Shown: one piece after another, positions 17,969 to 27,499 of the stretch
Position numbering within the stretch: position 1 is the stretch's first letter
How the letters are laid out: the number at the start of each line of letters is the position of its first letter
Assembly (NCBI RefSeq): GCF_017676385.1
Contig: NZ_JAFFZN010000019.1
Coordinates: 62,001 to 126,000 of the forward strand
From: Streptomyces spirodelae
Lineage (GTDB): Bacteria; Actinomycetota; Actinomycetes; Streptomycetales; Streptomycetaceae
Direction of reading: 5' to 3'
DNA length: 64,000 nt
Position numbers and translations under genes: made by a program
Notes under the pieces: generated by a model
What the model was told of the DNA's origin: nothing
What the model saw: only the letters and a program-made list of their open reading frames with translations
Database searches by the model: none

Positions 17969-19144
17969 ATGCCCAAGGACGGTCCGCAGCCGGTGGAACG
18001 TGAACTGCCCACCGACGAGGCACGGGACCTGCTGGGCCTCGTCCGTGATCTGGTGCAGCGGGAGATCAGGCCCGTGGCGGCCGAACAGGAGGCCGCGGGC
18101 ACCTTTCCCCGCGAGACCTTCCGGCTGCTGTCCGAGGCGGGCCTCCTCGGCCTGCCCTATCCCGAGGAGTACGGCGGTGGGGGCCAGCCCTACCAGGTCT
18201 ACCTCCAGGTCCTCGAGGAGCTGGCCGCGGCACGCCTCACCGTGGGGCTCGGCACCAGCGTGCACTCCCTCTCATGTCACGGGCTGGCCCACTTCGGCAG
18301 CAAGGAACAGCGCACCGAGTGGCTGCCCGACATGCTCGGCGGCGGCCTGCTCGGTGCCTACTGCCTCTCCGAGCCCTCCTCCGGCTCCGACGCCGCCTCA
18401 CTGCGCACCCGGGCCGTCCGGGACGGCGCTGACTGGGTGCTCGACGGCACCAAGGCGTGGATCACCCACGGCGGCGTGGCCGACTTCTACACCGTCCTGG
18501 CCCGCACCGGCGAGGAGGGGCCCTGCGGCATCACCGCGTTTCTCGTCCCCGCCGACGCCGAGGGGCTGAGCGCCGCCACGCCCGAGCACAAGATGGGGCT
18601 GAACGGATCGCCCACCGCGCAGCTCCACTTCGACGGCGTGCGGGTCCCCGACGCCCGCAGACTCGGGGACGAGGGCCAGGGCTTCAGCGTCGCGCTCTCC
18701 TCACTCGACTCCGGCCGTCTGGGTATCGCCGCCTGCGCCATCGGCGTCGCACAGGCGGCGCTGGACGAGTCGCTGGCCTACACGGCGGAACGCGAACAGT
18801 TCGGCCGCCCCCTCGCCGACTTCCAGGGGCTGCGCTTCACGCTCGCCGACATGGCCACCCACATCGAGGCCGGGCGCTCCCTCTACCTGGCCGCCGCCCG
18901 GCGGCGCGACGCGGGGCAGCCCTTCGCCAAGCAGGCGGCGATGGCCAAGCTGTTCTGCACCGACACCGCCATGCGCGTCACCACGGACGCCGTGCAACTC
19001 CTGGGCGGATACGGCTACACGACGGACTTCCCCGTCGAGCGGTACATGCGCGAGGCCAAGGTCCTGCAGATCGTCGAGGGCACCAACCAGATCCAGCGGA
19101 TGGTGGTCGCCCGGCACTTGGCCGGGCCGGAGAGCAAGGGCTGA
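17969..19144 (+). CDS. acyl-CoA dehydrogenase (short/medium-chain type)
   Basis: A 391-residue FAD enzyme of the standard homotetrameric family, oxidising acyl-CoA to trans-2-enoyl-CoA. Family landmarks are GLPYPEEYGGGGQPY near the N-terminus, AYCLSEPSSGSDAAS in the flavin-binding strand region, GTKAWITHGGVADFY, and the C-terminal QLLGGYGYTTDFPVERYMRE and LQIVEGTNQIQR. The Glu of IVEGT is the usual catalytic base and is present. No signal or membrane segment is found. It stands alone between the chitinase and a secreted phosphatase-fold gene, so no pathway can be read from context. Confidence 0.93.
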   Translation: MPKDGPQPVERELPTDEARDLLGLVRDLVQREIRPVAAEQEAAGTFPRETFRLLSEAGLLGLPYPEEYGGGGQPYQVYLQVLEELAAARLTVGLGTSVHSLSCHGLAHFGSKEQRTEWLPDMLGGGLLGAYCLSEPSSGSDAASLRTRAVRDGADWVLDGTKAWITHGGVADFYTVLARTGEEGPCGITAFLVPADAEGLSAATPEHKMGLNGSPTAQLHFDGVRVPDARRLGDEGQGFSVALSSLDSGRLGIAACAIGVAQAALDESLAYTAEREQFGRPLADFQGLRFTLADMATHIEAGRSLYLAAARRRDAGQPFAKQAAMAKLFCTDTAMRVTTDAVQLLGGYGYTTDFPVERYMREAKVLQIVEGTNQIQRMVVARHLAGPESKG

Positions 19145-19279
19145 GCGGGCAGGCTGAGCGGGCGCGGCGGAACCGGGGGGTGCCGTTCGCGCCCCGTACC
19201 CGTACGGGCCACTTCCCCCTCATCCGAGGGTCTGAGAATCTCCCGGAAGTCGGGTACCGCCCACAGCCGGAGGCGCCAT

Positions 19280-20233
19280 ATGTCCGCATCCGCACCACAG
19301 TTCACCCGCCGCCGCAGCATCCGTACGGCCGCGGCGGCGGCCCTCGCCCTGCCCTTGACCGCGCGTGCCGCGACCGCGCACGCCCAGACAGCGCACCCCC
19401 CGGCAGCACACCCCGCCACCGGGCCCACCCAGGAGCAGCGAAGAGCCGGCGGCGCCGCGCTCCGCACGATGAGCTTCAATCTGCGCTACGCCTCCGAGAC
19501 CCCGCCCAACAGCTGGCCCGAGCGCAGGCCGGTCACCCGGGCGCTGCTGCGGCGGGAGCGGCCGCATCTGCTCGGCACCCAGGAGGGGCTGTACGCGCAG
19601 CTCAAGGACATCGCCGCCGATCTGGGGCGGGCGCGCTACGACTGGCTCGGTATCGGCCGCGCGGGCGGCAGCCGGGACGAGTTCATGGCGATCTTCTACG
19701 ACGTCCGGCGGCTGCGGCCGCTGGAGTACGACCACTTCTGGCTCTCCGGCCGGCCCGCTCTCATCGGCTCGGCCACCTGGGGCAACACCGTCATCAGGAT
19801 GGTCACCTGGGTCCGGTTCCGCGATCTGGCCACCGGGCACGAGCTCTACCACCTCAACACCCACCTCGACCACCGGAGCCAGCCCTCGCGTGAGCGGTCG
19901 GCCGCGCTGATCAACGAGCGGCTCGGCGGGCTCGACCCGGCTCTTCCGCGCCTGGTGACCGGCGACTTCAACGTCCCGGCGCACGGCAACCCCGTCTACG
20001 ACACGCTGCTGGCCGACGGGAGGCTCGTCGACACCTGGGAGGTGGCCGAGAGCCGCAGCAAGCTGTACGGGACCTTTCACGGCTACCGGCCCCTGGTACC
20101 CGACGGAGACCGCATCGACTGGATACTGGCCTCTCCCGGCGTCCGGGTGCGCCGGGCCTCGATCAACACCTTCGAGCGGGGCGGGCAGTACCCCAGCGAC
20201 CACCTGCCGGTCCAGGCACTGATCGAGCTCTAG
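19280..20233 (+). CDS. Tat-exported endonuclease/exonuclease/phosphatase-fold protein
   Basis: A 317-residue DNase I-fold hydrolase. The N-terminus TRRRSIRTAAAAALALPLTA has a twin-arginine followed by a hydrophobic stretch and an Ala-rich cleavage region, so Tat export is likely. Catalytic residues of the fold are all visible: the metal-binding Glu in LGTQEGLYAQL, YHLNTHLDHRS with the catalytic His, VTGDFNVPAHGNP with the Asp-Asn pair, DRIDWILAS, and the final YPSDHLPVQALI with the Asp-His dyad. Such secreted proteins act on nucleic acids, phosphoesters or sphingomyelin-like lipids; the substrate is not resolved. Confidence 0.9.
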   Translation: MSASAPQFTRRRSIRTAAAAALALPLTARAATAHAQTAHPPAAHPATGPTQEQRRAGGAALRTMSFNLRYASETPPNSWPERRPVTRALLRRERPHLLGTQEGLYAQLKDIAADLGRARYDWLGIGRAGGSRDEFMAIFYDVRRLRPLEYDHFWLSGRPALIGSATWGNTVIRMVTWVRFRDLATGHELYHLNTHLDHRSQPSRERSAALINERLGGLDPALPRLVTGDFNVPAHGNPVYDTLLADGRLVDTWEVAESRSKLYGTFHGYRPLVPDGDRIDWILASPGVRVRRASINTFERGGQYPSDHLPVQALIEL

Positions 20234-20268
20234 GCCCCGGCGGGGCACCGCCTGCGGGCGAGACCCGG

Positions 20269-20973
20269 TCACCCGCGGGCGGCGTCCCACACCTCCTCGG
20301 CGACGTCCTTGCTGAGCGCCACCCGCACCAGTCCGGCCGCGAGCGGTGCCAGCTCGTCCTTCCTGACCATCCCGGCCAGCTTCTCCGGGGACTTCGGCAG
20401 CCCCAGCCGCTCGGCGCCCTGAAGCGCCTTGTCGTCCAGATACGGCTGGTACTCGGGCCACACCGCCTGGGCCTCCCGCAGGAAGATCGCGACGCCCATC
20501 GGGCCGATGCCCGGGACCTCGCGCAGCGCCCGCTCCGGATCGTCGCTCTTGCGCATCCTGCGCACGTCCCCGCCCCAGCGGTCCAGCAGCAGTTCGGCTC
20601 CCTGGCCGAGCTGGGTTGCGGTGCGCTCGTCATAGCGGCGGTAGCCGCCCTCGCCGAGTGCGTCGACCCGCTGCTGCCAGGTGGCCTCCGCCATCCGCTT
20701 CGGGTCCTTCATCCCGGCTCGCGTGAGCGCTCGCGAGCTGGCGAGCGCGATGTCCGAGCGGATGCGGGCGCTCAGCAGCAGGGAGAGCACCAGAAGCTGG
20801 TAGAGCGGCTGTGGGGTGTCACGCAGCGTGATGCCCGCTTCTTCCGCGTAGGTCTTTCCGTGCCGCTTCAGCAGCTCCCGCACCAGGGCGCGCTGCTGCT
20901 GTTCCTGCTTGCCGCCCTGCTTGGTGCCTGCCGACTTGCCCGTCCTGCTCTTCGTGCTCGTGTTCGCTGCCAT
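20269..20973 (-). CDS. HhH-GPD superfamily (endonuclease III-like) protein
   Basis: A 234-residue protein that begins with a Lys/Gln/Ser-rich 25-residue tail, then an endonuclease III-like helical fold: PLYQLLVLSLLLSARIRSDI and the hairpin LREVPGIGPMGVAIFLREAQ followed by an Asp-rich YLDDKALQ. In true endonuclease III the residue after the hairpin glycine pair is Lys (catalytic lyase residue); here it is Met. The four iron-sulfur Cys are also absent. It may be a monofunctional glycosylase or a DNA-binding relative. ATG at 20973 has GAGGAGG nine bases upstream. Streptomycetes often carry this gene as a single transcription unit. Confidence 0.82.
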   Translation of the reverse strand: MAANTSTKSRTGKSAGTKQGGKQEQQQRALVRELLKRHGKTYAEEAGITLRDTPQPLYQLLVLSLLLSARIRSDIALASSRALTRAGMKDPKRMAEATWQQRVDALGEGGYRRYDERTATQLGQGAELLLDRWGGDVRRMRKSDDPERALREVPGIGPMGVAIFLREAQAVWPEYQPYLDDKALQGAERLGLPKSPEKLAGMVRKDELAPLAAGLVRVALSKDVAEEVWDAARG

Positions 20974-21314
20974 GACGCCTCCTCGGCACCGGGTCCCAGC
21001 CGTGCGGGACCCACGCCGGGCCCGCACGGAGCTACCCGGTCACGGGTTCCTCAGTGGGGCCCTGCCGAAAACGCGCACAGCGCCGTGGCACTGCTTCGTC
21101 ACCGAGTGTCGGCAACGCTCCGTATCGGGCGGAAGGGAACGGAAGGGAACGGATAGGGAGTGGAAGGGAACGGAAGGCGACCGTCCGACCACCTGCCGAC
21201 TCCGTACTCGCCCGGTACGGGCTACGGGCGGGCTCCGGCGCGCGGGAGGCACGTCGCGCGCCACGGCTCCGTTCTCAACGACCGCCCTGCGTGGACGCGT
21301 TGAGCCAAGTCACC
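20974..21314. other. intergenic region with short tandem repeats
   Basis: No gene is supported in these 341 bases. A cluster of five imperfect 10-bp units of the GGAAGGGAAC type occupies 21131-21181. The array lies between two minus-strand genes and might belong to the promoter of the HhH-GPD gene. Confidence 0.5.
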
Positions 21315-21737
21315 TCACTCCGCTGCGGCGCGCACCGGCCGGTGGTCGGGGCGGCCCGCGTGGGAGAACGGCTGGGTGCGCCAGTCAAGTCCCTCGGGCA
21401 GCGTGAGCAGTTCGCTCACCGCGCGCTCACGGGTCTCGCTGTCCCAGGGCGTGGCTTCCCGCACCGGGATGCCAGAGCCCTGGCACACCGTCAGCCCGAA
21501 CGGGTCCCAGGGCGAGGCGCACAGCCCGTGGCGCGGCAGCTTCTCCTCGTGGGTGAAGACCGCGATGGCCTGGCGGCATTCGGGGCACTTGACGCGGAGA
21601 CCTTCGTACATCTCGTCCTCGGCGACCGGTCCTGTCAACTCTGGGGCGACGTCAGGGCCGTCCGGGGGAGCGGCCGTGTCGTGCTGCTGCGTCTCGTCGT
21701 ACCGGCGAGCGGAGTGGGCGGACTTCGTCGTGCGCAT
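21315..21737 (-). CDS. small conserved hypothetical protein with a Cys-x-x-Cys zinc-ribbon half
   Basis: A 140-residue soluble protein starting MRTTKSAHSARRYDETQQ at an ATG preceded by GAGGGGG. The middle reads GLRVKCPECRQAIAVFTHEE and is followed by LPRHGLCASPWDPFGLTVCQG, giving a CPxC pair plus two further Cys that could bind zinc. The first 50 residues are polar and probably disordered. I do not recognise a named family beyond its occurrence in streptomycetes; the spacing suggests a degenerate zinc ribbon. It is divergent from the Lrp gene. Confidence 0.7.
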   Translation of the reverse strand: MRTTKSAHSARRYDETQQHDTAAPPDGPDVAPELTGPVAEDEMYEGLRVKCPECRQAIAVFTHEEKLPRHGLCASPWDPFGLTVCQGSGIPVREATPWDSETRERAVSELLTLPEGLDWRTQPFSHAGRPDHRPVRAAAE

Positions 21738-21975
21738 GTAATCCCCCTCGATGGAACGGCCGGGCGACTGGGCTCCGGCCACAGCAAGCACTTCCCGCCG
21801 TGCCACGCGCATAATCACCTCGCACGGGAGGACGCGGGTGCATAAGTGTGTCCTTCGTCACATACCCCCGGGTCGTGCGTTTGCCCCCGGCGCTCTCGCG
21901 GCGCGGCGCGCCGTCCACTCGTTCCGGAGCGTTCCCGGTGCGCCGGGCGCACGAGCGCGGGTACCGTGATCCGCT

Positions 21976-22416
21976 GTGGAGGAACTCGACCGTCAGATCG
22001 TGGAACTGCTCGTCAAGGACGGGCGGATGAGCTACACCGACCTGGGCAAGGCCACCGGCCTGTCCACCTCGGCCGTGCACCAGCGCGTACGCCGCCTCGA
22101 ACAGCGGGGCGTCATCCGCGGCTATGCCGCGCTGGTGGACCCCGAGGCCGTCGGGCTGCCGATGACGGCGTTCATCTCCGTCAAACCGTTCGACCCCAGC
22201 GCGCCGGACGACATCTCCGACCGCCTGGCGGACGTCCCTGAGATCGAGGCGTGCCACAGCGTGGCGGGGGACGAGAACTACATCCTCAAGGTGCGGGTGG
22301 CCACGCCCATCGAACTGGAGCACCTGCTGGCCAGGATCCGCAGCCTCGCCGGGGTCTCCACCCGCACCACCGTCGTGCTGTCCACCCCGTACGAGGCGCG
22401 CCCACCGCGCATCTGA
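21976..22416 (+). CDS. Lrp/AsnC-family transcriptional regulator
   Basis: A 146-residue regulator. The N-terminal helix-turn-helix reads LDRQIVELLVKDGRMSYTDL then GKATGLSTSAVHQRVRRLE and RGVIRGYAALVDPEAVG; the RAM ligand domain follows with CHSVAGDENYILKVR, including the conserved Gly-Asp/Asn turn. The GTG start has no ribosome site, but TACCGT lies about nine bases upstream (21962-21967), so a leaderless transcript beginning at or next to the GTG is likely. It lies 95 bp before the amidohydrolase gene and may control it; amino acids are the usual ligands. Confidence 0.9.
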   Translation: MEELDRQIVELLVKDGRMSYTDLGKATGLSTSAVHQRVRRLEQRGVIRGYAALVDPEAVGLPMTAFISVKPFDPSAPDDISDRLADVPEIEACHSVAGDENYILKVRVATPIELEHLLARIRSLAGVSTRTTVVLSTPYEARPPRI

Positions 22417-22511
22417 CCCCGCGGTCGGGCGCCGCAGCCGGACCGCGCGGTCCGACGCCGCGCGTCCGACCCCGAGCAGGAGTGCCCGGCCGCAGGCGGG
22501 AGACTGTTGCC

Positions 22512-24152
22512 ATGAGCGACAGTACGACCCCCTCCCGGCCCCGTACCCTGCTGCTGCGCGGTGGCGAGGTGCACAGCCCCGCCGATCCGTTCGCGACCGC
22601 GATGGTCGTGGAGGGCGACAGCATTGCCTGGATCGGCTCCGAGGGCGCTGCCGACTCCTTCGCCGATGGCGTCGACGAGGTGGTGCAGCTCGACGGCGCA
22701 CTGGTCACCCCGGCCTTCACGGACGCCCATGTGCACACAACGGCGACCGGGCTCGCGCTGACAGGGCTCGATCTGTCGGGCGCTCCCACGCTCGCCGACG
22801 CGCTCGCCCGAGTGCGCGCATACGCAAAGGCCCGGCCGGACGACAGGGTGCTGTTGGGCACCGGCTGGGACGCCCACGCCTGGCCCGAGCAGCGCCACCC
22901 CGGCCGCGCGGAACTCGACGAGGCGAGCGGCGGGCGGCCGCTGTATCTCACCCGGATCGACGTCCACTCCGCGCTCGCCAGCACGGCGATGCTCGACCTC
23001 GTCCCCGACATCACAACCCGTGCGGGGTACCGGCCCGACGCACCGTTGACGGGCGACGCGCACCACGCCGTACGGCAGGCCGCCTACGCCACGCTCACCC
23101 AGCGCCAGCGCACCGAGGCACAGCGCGCGGCGCTGGCCCATGCCGCCTCGCTGGGCATCGGCGCGCTGCACGAGTGTGCGGGCCCCGACATCTCGGGCGA
23201 GGACGATCTGCGCGGGCTGCTGGCGCTCGCCGCCGAAGAGCCGGGTCCCCGCGTCCACGGCTACTGGGCGGAACACCTCACTTCGGCCAAGGAGGCCGCC
23301 CGGGTCCGGGAGCTCGGTGCGGTCGGCGCCGCCGGCGACCTCTTCGCAGACGGCTCCCTCGGCTCGCACACCGCGCACCTGTGCGCCCCCTACGCGGACG
23401 CGCCGCACACCAGCGGGAGCGCGCTGCTGGACCCCGAGGCCATCGCGGCCCATGTCGCCGCCTGCACCGAGGCGGGCATCCAGGCCGGGTTCCACGCCAT
23501 CGGCGACGCCGCGCTCCAGGCGGTGACAGCCGGGGTGCGCGGCGCCGCCGAGAGGGTCGGCCTCGCCCGAATCCGTGCGGCCAGGCACCGGGTCGAGCAC
23601 GCCGAGATGCTCACCGAGCAGACCATCGCCGACTTCGCCGACCTCGCCCTCACCGCCTCCGTACAGCCGGGGTTCGACGCGGCCTGGGGCGGCGCGCACG
23701 GCATGTACGCGCGCCGCCTGGGCGCCGAACGCGCCGCCACGCTCAACCCGTACGCGGCGCTGCTGCGGGCCGGAGTGCCCCTCGCGTTCGGCTCCGACAG
23801 CCCCGTCACCCCGCTCGGCCCCTGGGAGGCGATCCGCGCCGCCGCCTTCCACCACACCCACGAGCACCGGATCTCCGTCCGTGGCGCGTTCACCGCGCAC
23901 ACCCGTGGCGGCTGGCGCGCCCTCGGCCGCGACGACGCCGGAGTGCTGGTGCCCGGCGCTCCCGCCGACTACGCGCTGTGGCGCACCGGACAGCTGATCG
24001 TCCAGGCCCCCGACACCCGGGTCGCCAACTGGTCGACCGACCCCCGTTCGGGGACCCCGGGGCTGCCCGACCTGACGCCGGGCGGTCAAGTCCCGGTCTG
24101 CCTGCGGACGGTGGTCGGCGGACGCACGGTCCACGCACGGCCGGACGAGTGA
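22512..24152 (+). CDS. YtcJ-like amidohydrolase
   Basis: A 546-residue amidohydrolase-superfamily enzyme. Metal and catalytic landmarks occur in the expected order: VTPAFTDAHVHTTATG with the HxH pair, FHAIGDAALQAV, HRVEHAEML, and AFGSDSPVTPLGPWEAI with the metal Asp near the C-terminus. The pattern with the long insertion and EHLTSAKEAARVRELG matches the YtcJ/AepA group, which are Zn-dependent hydrolases of N-acyl or cyclic amide substrates, mostly uncharacterised. It is cytoplasmic. Downstream of the Lrp gene and in the same orientation, it may be part of an amino-acid-derivative salvage unit. Confidence 0.87.
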   Translation: MSDSTTPSRPRTLLLRGGEVHSPADPFATAMVVEGDSIAWIGSEGAADSFADGVDEVVQLDGALVTPAFTDAHVHTTATGLALTGLDLSGAPTLADALARVRAYAKARPDDRVLLGTGWDAHAWPEQRHPGRAELDEASGGRPLYLTRIDVHSALASTAMLDLVPDITTRAGYRPDAPLTGDAHHAVRQAAYATLTQRQRTEAQRAALAHAASLGIGALHECAGPDISGEDDLRGLLALAAEEPGPRVHGYWAEHLTSAKEAARVRELGAVGAAGDLFADGSLGSHTAHLCAPYADAPHTSGSALLDPEAIAAHVAACTEAGIQAGFHAIGDAALQAVTAGVRGAAERVGLARIRAARHRVEHAEMLTEQTIADFADLALTASVQPGFDAAWGGAHGMYARRLGAERAATLNPYAALLRAGVPLAFGSDSPVTPLGPWEAIRAAAFHHTHEHRISVRGAFTAHTRGGWRALGRDDAGVLVPGAPADYALWRTGQLIVQAPDTRVANWSTDPRSGTPGLPDLTPGGQVPVCLRTVVGGRTVHARPDE

Positions 24153-24827
24153 TCTGGCAGAGGGTGATACGGCCGAACGAGACCCCCTCCGCTCGCCGCC
24201 CTGACGCCGCCTTCTCCGCACTGACCTGGTATTTCACCGAAACACCCCAGGTGACCGGGCTGTTGACAATGATTGCCCGAAGCCCGGTAGGTTCGGCCGC
24301 GTCCACCACAGGACGTCCGACCGGGGAGCTTCCGCGCTGTCGTCGAACGCCGCTGGGCCACGGGGTGGTGTACCGCACCGGCGCACCACCACTGCGAGCC
24401 AGGTCCAGCGCCCGCGGCACGGGGACAGATGGTTTCCGCCGGTCGGCGGGTGTGACCCGGGACGGGGCCCGGACGCTCAGTAGACAACGGCTTTCGGACG
24501 ATCCGCAGCCAGCGGGTCCCAGGTCGGCCCGAAGGGCGCCGGGTCCCTGGCCGGGACGCGATCGGCCGGATGTGGTGGTTGCGGCGGACATTTCCGGGGG
24601 TTTCGCGCATTTCCGGGGGTTTCGCGCCCGAGCCCCATCGCGGGCGGGAGGGGCACACCCGTAGCCCCGTGCGAACACGCCCACGCGGTGAGAGATCACA
24701 TGCTGCGACCCGGCGAACACGTCCCGGCCTCCAAACCGTCGCTTTACGGTCCCGTGCCCCGCACCGGCCCCCGAGCGTTGTACCGTCGGCTCACACCACC
24801 GCACGACCTGCTAGGAAGGCCGCGACC
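24153..24827. other. long intergenic region with an orphan promoter-like site and a 19-bp direct repeat
   Basis: No gene is supported in these 675 bases. TTGACA (24263-24268) and TAGGTT (24288-24293) lie 19 bp apart and could start a long lnt leader or a small RNA. A perfect tandem duplication of ATTTCCGGGGGTTTCGCGC occupies 24590-24608 and 24609-24627. The lnt ribosome site is at 24813-24819. Confidence 0.5.
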
Positions 24828-26639
24828 TTGGCATCGGGCCCCGACACCACCTCCGCTTCTGCCCCGGACGACTCCCGGGAGCGGACGACGGCACCTGCCG
24901 CGCGGCGCAGCGCGCCGGGCGAGTCACCGCATGTGAGCAGTAACGTCTCCGCGGACGCCGGGCAGCCGGTGTCGGAAGAGGCCGGGCGCCCCGGGCGGAT
25001 GCGCAGGCTGGCGGCGCTCGCACGGCGGGAGGCGCGCAGCACCGCGCTGGCCGCGCTCAGCGGCGTCACCCTCGCGTTCGCCTTCCCGCCGTACGGGATC
25101 TGGCCCCTGTCGTTCGTGGCCGTCGCCGCGCTGAGCCTTCTGACCCGCGAGCGCACCGGGCGCCAGGGCGCCTGGCTCGGACTCGCCTTCGGCTGGCCCT
25201 TCTTCGTCGTCCTGCTCAAGTGGCTGCACGTCGTCGGCTGGGATGCGACCATCGGACTCGCCTTCCTGCAGGGCCTGTTCGTGCTGGGGCTCGGCGCCGG
25301 ACTCGCCGTCACCTCACGGCTGCCGCTCTGGCCGCTGTGGGGCGCGTGCCTGTGGCTGACCGAGGAATTCCTGCGCGACAGGCTGCCGTTCGGTGGCTTC
25401 TCCTGGGGCCGCCTCGCCTTCGCCAACACCGATGCGCCCTACACCCCGCTGGCCGCGCTCGGCGGCGCACCGCTGGTGTCCTTCGCGGTGGCCCTGACGG
25501 GCACCCTGCTGGCCGCCGTCGCGCTGACCTGCTGGCGGCTGCGCTCCGCGCCGGCGCGCACCACCCGCGCGTACGCCACCGGAGCCGGCGCCCTCGCGCT
25601 CGCCGGGGCGGTCACCGCCGCCGGGTTCGCGGTGCCGGTGCCGACCAAGGCGGCCGACACCGTGCGGATCGCCGTGGTGCAGGGCAACGTCCAGCAGCCG
25701 GGTATGCACTTCCTCGGCCGGCCCATGCAGATCCTCAACAACCACGTCGAGGCCACCCTCGATCTGGCCGATCGGATCAAGAAGGGCAAGGAGCCCAGAC
25801 CCGACCTGGTGATCTGGCCGGAGAATTCCTCCGACCTCGACCCGCACAAATACCCCGAGGCGGGCAACCGCATCGACAAGGCCGTCAAGGCAGTCGGCGT
25901 CCCCGTGCTGGTCGGCGCCCTGGTGGACCACCCCACCAAGCCCGGCTACGTCGAGAACCAGGGCATCGTCTGGGACCCCGAGAAGGGCCCCGGCGCCTCC
26001 TACACCAAGCAGCACCCGGTTCCCTTCGGCGAGTACGTCCCCTTCCGCGACCAGCTCAGCAAGGTCATCACCCGTCTCCAGCAGGTGCCCCGCGACTTCT
26101 ACCCGGGCGACCACACCGGCGTCCTGCAGACCGGCCCGGCACGCCTCGGCGACGTGATCTGCTTCGAGGTCGCCTACGACGAGATCCCCAGGGACACCGT
26201 CAAGGACGGCGCCCGGGCGCTGGTCGTCCAGACCAACAACGCCACCTACGGGCGGACCGGCCAGCCCGAGCAGCAGCTCGCGATGTCCAAGCTGCGCGCC
26301 GTCGAGCACGGCCGCGCCGTGGTGACGGCGGCGACGAGCGGCATCAGCGCCATCGTCTCGCCCGACGGCACGGTCCAGCAGCGCACGGAGGAGTTCACCC
26401 AGGACGTGCTCACCGGGAACCTTCCGCTGCGCGACGAGATCACCCTTGCCGACCGCGTCGGTGCCGCTCCCGAATGGGTGATCGCTATCGTGGGCGTGCT
26501 CGCCTGCGCCGGAGCCGTGCTCCTGGGCCGCAGGAGGCGCGGTGCCCGCACACAGCAGGCGGCACCGGACGCCGCCGGCCACGGGGACGGCAACGACGAG
26601 CACGACCGACAGGCTCAAGCGGAGGGGCAGCACCAGTGA
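24828..26639 (+). CDS. lnt: apolipoprotein N-acyltransferase
   Basis: A 603-residue membrane enzyme that N-acylates the terminal Cys of lipoproteins. The TTG at 24828 is chosen because AGGAAGG precedes it; the first 60 residues are polar, then about six hydrophobic segments follow (STALAALSGVTLAFAFPPYG onward). The periplasmic CN-hydrolase domain has all three catalytic residues: Glu in VIWPENSSD (about 332), Lys in ASYTKQHPVPFGEYVPF (about 394) and Cys in GDVICFEVAYDE (about 445). A final segment returns to the membrane, and the tail is highly charged. Its stop codon overlaps the Ppm1 start. Such genes in actinobacteria make triacylated lipoproteins. Confidence 0.95.
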   Translation: MASGPDTTSASAPDDSRERTTAPAARRSAPGESPHVSSNVSADAGQPVSEEAGRPGRMRRLAALARREARSTALAALSGVTLAFAFPPYGIWPLSFVAVAALSLLTRERTGRQGAWLGLAFGWPFFVVLLKWLHVVGWDATIGLAFLQGLFVLGLGAGLAVTSRLPLWPLWGACLWLTEEFLRDRLPFGGFSWGRLAFANTDAPYTPLAALGGAPLVSFAVALTGTLLAAVALTCWRLRSAPARTTRAYATGAGALALAGAVTAAGFAVPVPTKAADTVRIAVVQGNVQQPGMHFLGRPMQILNNHVEATLDLADRIKKGKEPRPDLVIWPENSSDLDPHKYPEAGNRIDKAVKAVGVPVLVGALVDHPTKPGYVENQGIVWDPEKGPGASYTKQHPVPFGEYVPFRDQLSKVITRLQQVPRDFYPGDHTGVLQTGPARLGDVICFEVAYDEIPRDTVKDGARALVVQTNNATYGRTGQPEQQLAMSKLRAVEHGRAVVTAATSGISAIVSPDGTVQQRTEEFTQDVLTGNLPLRDEITLADRVGAAPEWVIAIVGVLACAGAVLLGRRRRGARTQQAAPDAAGHGDGNDEHDRQAQAEGQHQ

Positions 26640-27427
26640 CGGACGGCGGACAGCGGCGATACGGCCCGCTAGGGACGGCCCTGGTCATCATCCCGACCTA
26701 TGACGAGGCCGACAACATCCAGCCCGTCGTCGCCCGGGTACGCGAGGCGGTGCCCGAGGCGCACATCCTGGTCGCGGACGACAACAGCCCCGACGGCACC
26801 GGCAAGATCGCCGACGAGCTCGCCGCCGAGGACGACCACGTCCACGTCCTGCACCGCAAAGGCAAGGAGGGCCTGGGCGCCGCCTATCTGGCCGGCTTCC
26901 GGTGGGGGATCGACAACGGCTACGGCGTACTGATCGAGATGGACGCCGACGGCTCCCACCCGCCCGAGGAGCTGCCCCGGCTGCTGACCGCGCTGGGCGG
27001 CGCCGACCTGGTGATCGGGTCGCGCTGGGTGCCGGGCGGCCGGATCGTCAACTGGCCCAAGTCCCGCGAGTTCCTCTCGCGCGGCGCCAGCACCTACTCC
27101 AGGCTGCTCCTGGACGTCGACGTGCGCGATGTGACGGCCGGCTTCCGGGCCTTCCGCAAGGAGACCCTGGAGGGCATCGGCCTGGACTCCATCGCCTCCC
27201 AGGGCTACTGCTTCCAGGTGGACCTCACGCGCCGCACCGTGCACGCCGGGTACCACGTGGTGGAGGTGCCGATCACCTTCGTCGAGCGGGAGCGCGGCGA
27301 CTCCAAGATGAGCCGGGACATCATGGCCGAGGCGCTGTGGCGGATCGCGGCCTGGGGCGTCGAGGGCCGGGTCAAGAAGGTGCTGGGCCGGGGGGAGAAC
27401 CGTTCGGGCAACCGCCCGGAGCGCTGA
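26636..27427 (+). CDS. ppm1: polyprenol monophosphomannose synthase
   Basis: A 263-residue GT2-type enzyme transferring mannose from GDP-mannose to polyprenyl phosphate. Motifs: ALVIIPTYDEADNIQPVV, VADDNSPDGTGKIADEL and the metal-binding IEMDADGSHPPEELPRLL, plus GSRWVPGGRIVNWPKSRE and GYCFQVDLTRRT. Unlike the eukaryotic and some bacterial forms, no C-terminal membrane anchor is present. The GTG start overlaps the lnt stop by four bases (GTGA), with GGAGGGG upstream, so translation is coupled. In mycobacteria Lnt and Ppm1 are fused; here they are two genes. The product supports protein O-mannosylation. Confidence 0.95.
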   Translation: MTDGGQRRYGPLGTALVIIPTYDEADNIQPVVARVREAVPEAHILVADDNSPDGTGKIADELAAEDDHVHVLHRKGKEGLGAAYLAGFRWGIDNGYGVLIEMDADGSHPPEELPRLLTALGGADLVIGSRWVPGGRIVNWPKSREFLSRGASTYSRLLLDVDVRDVTAGFRAFRKETLEGIGLDSIASQGYCFQVDLTRRTVHAGYHVVEVPITFVERERGDSKMSRDIMAEALWRIAAWGVEGRVKKVLGRGENRSGNRPER

Positions 27428-27499
27428 TCCGAGGCACCGGCCGGAGCGCTGACCGCGGTGCTGATCCCGGGCCTACGCGACACCAGGCACACTGGAAGA

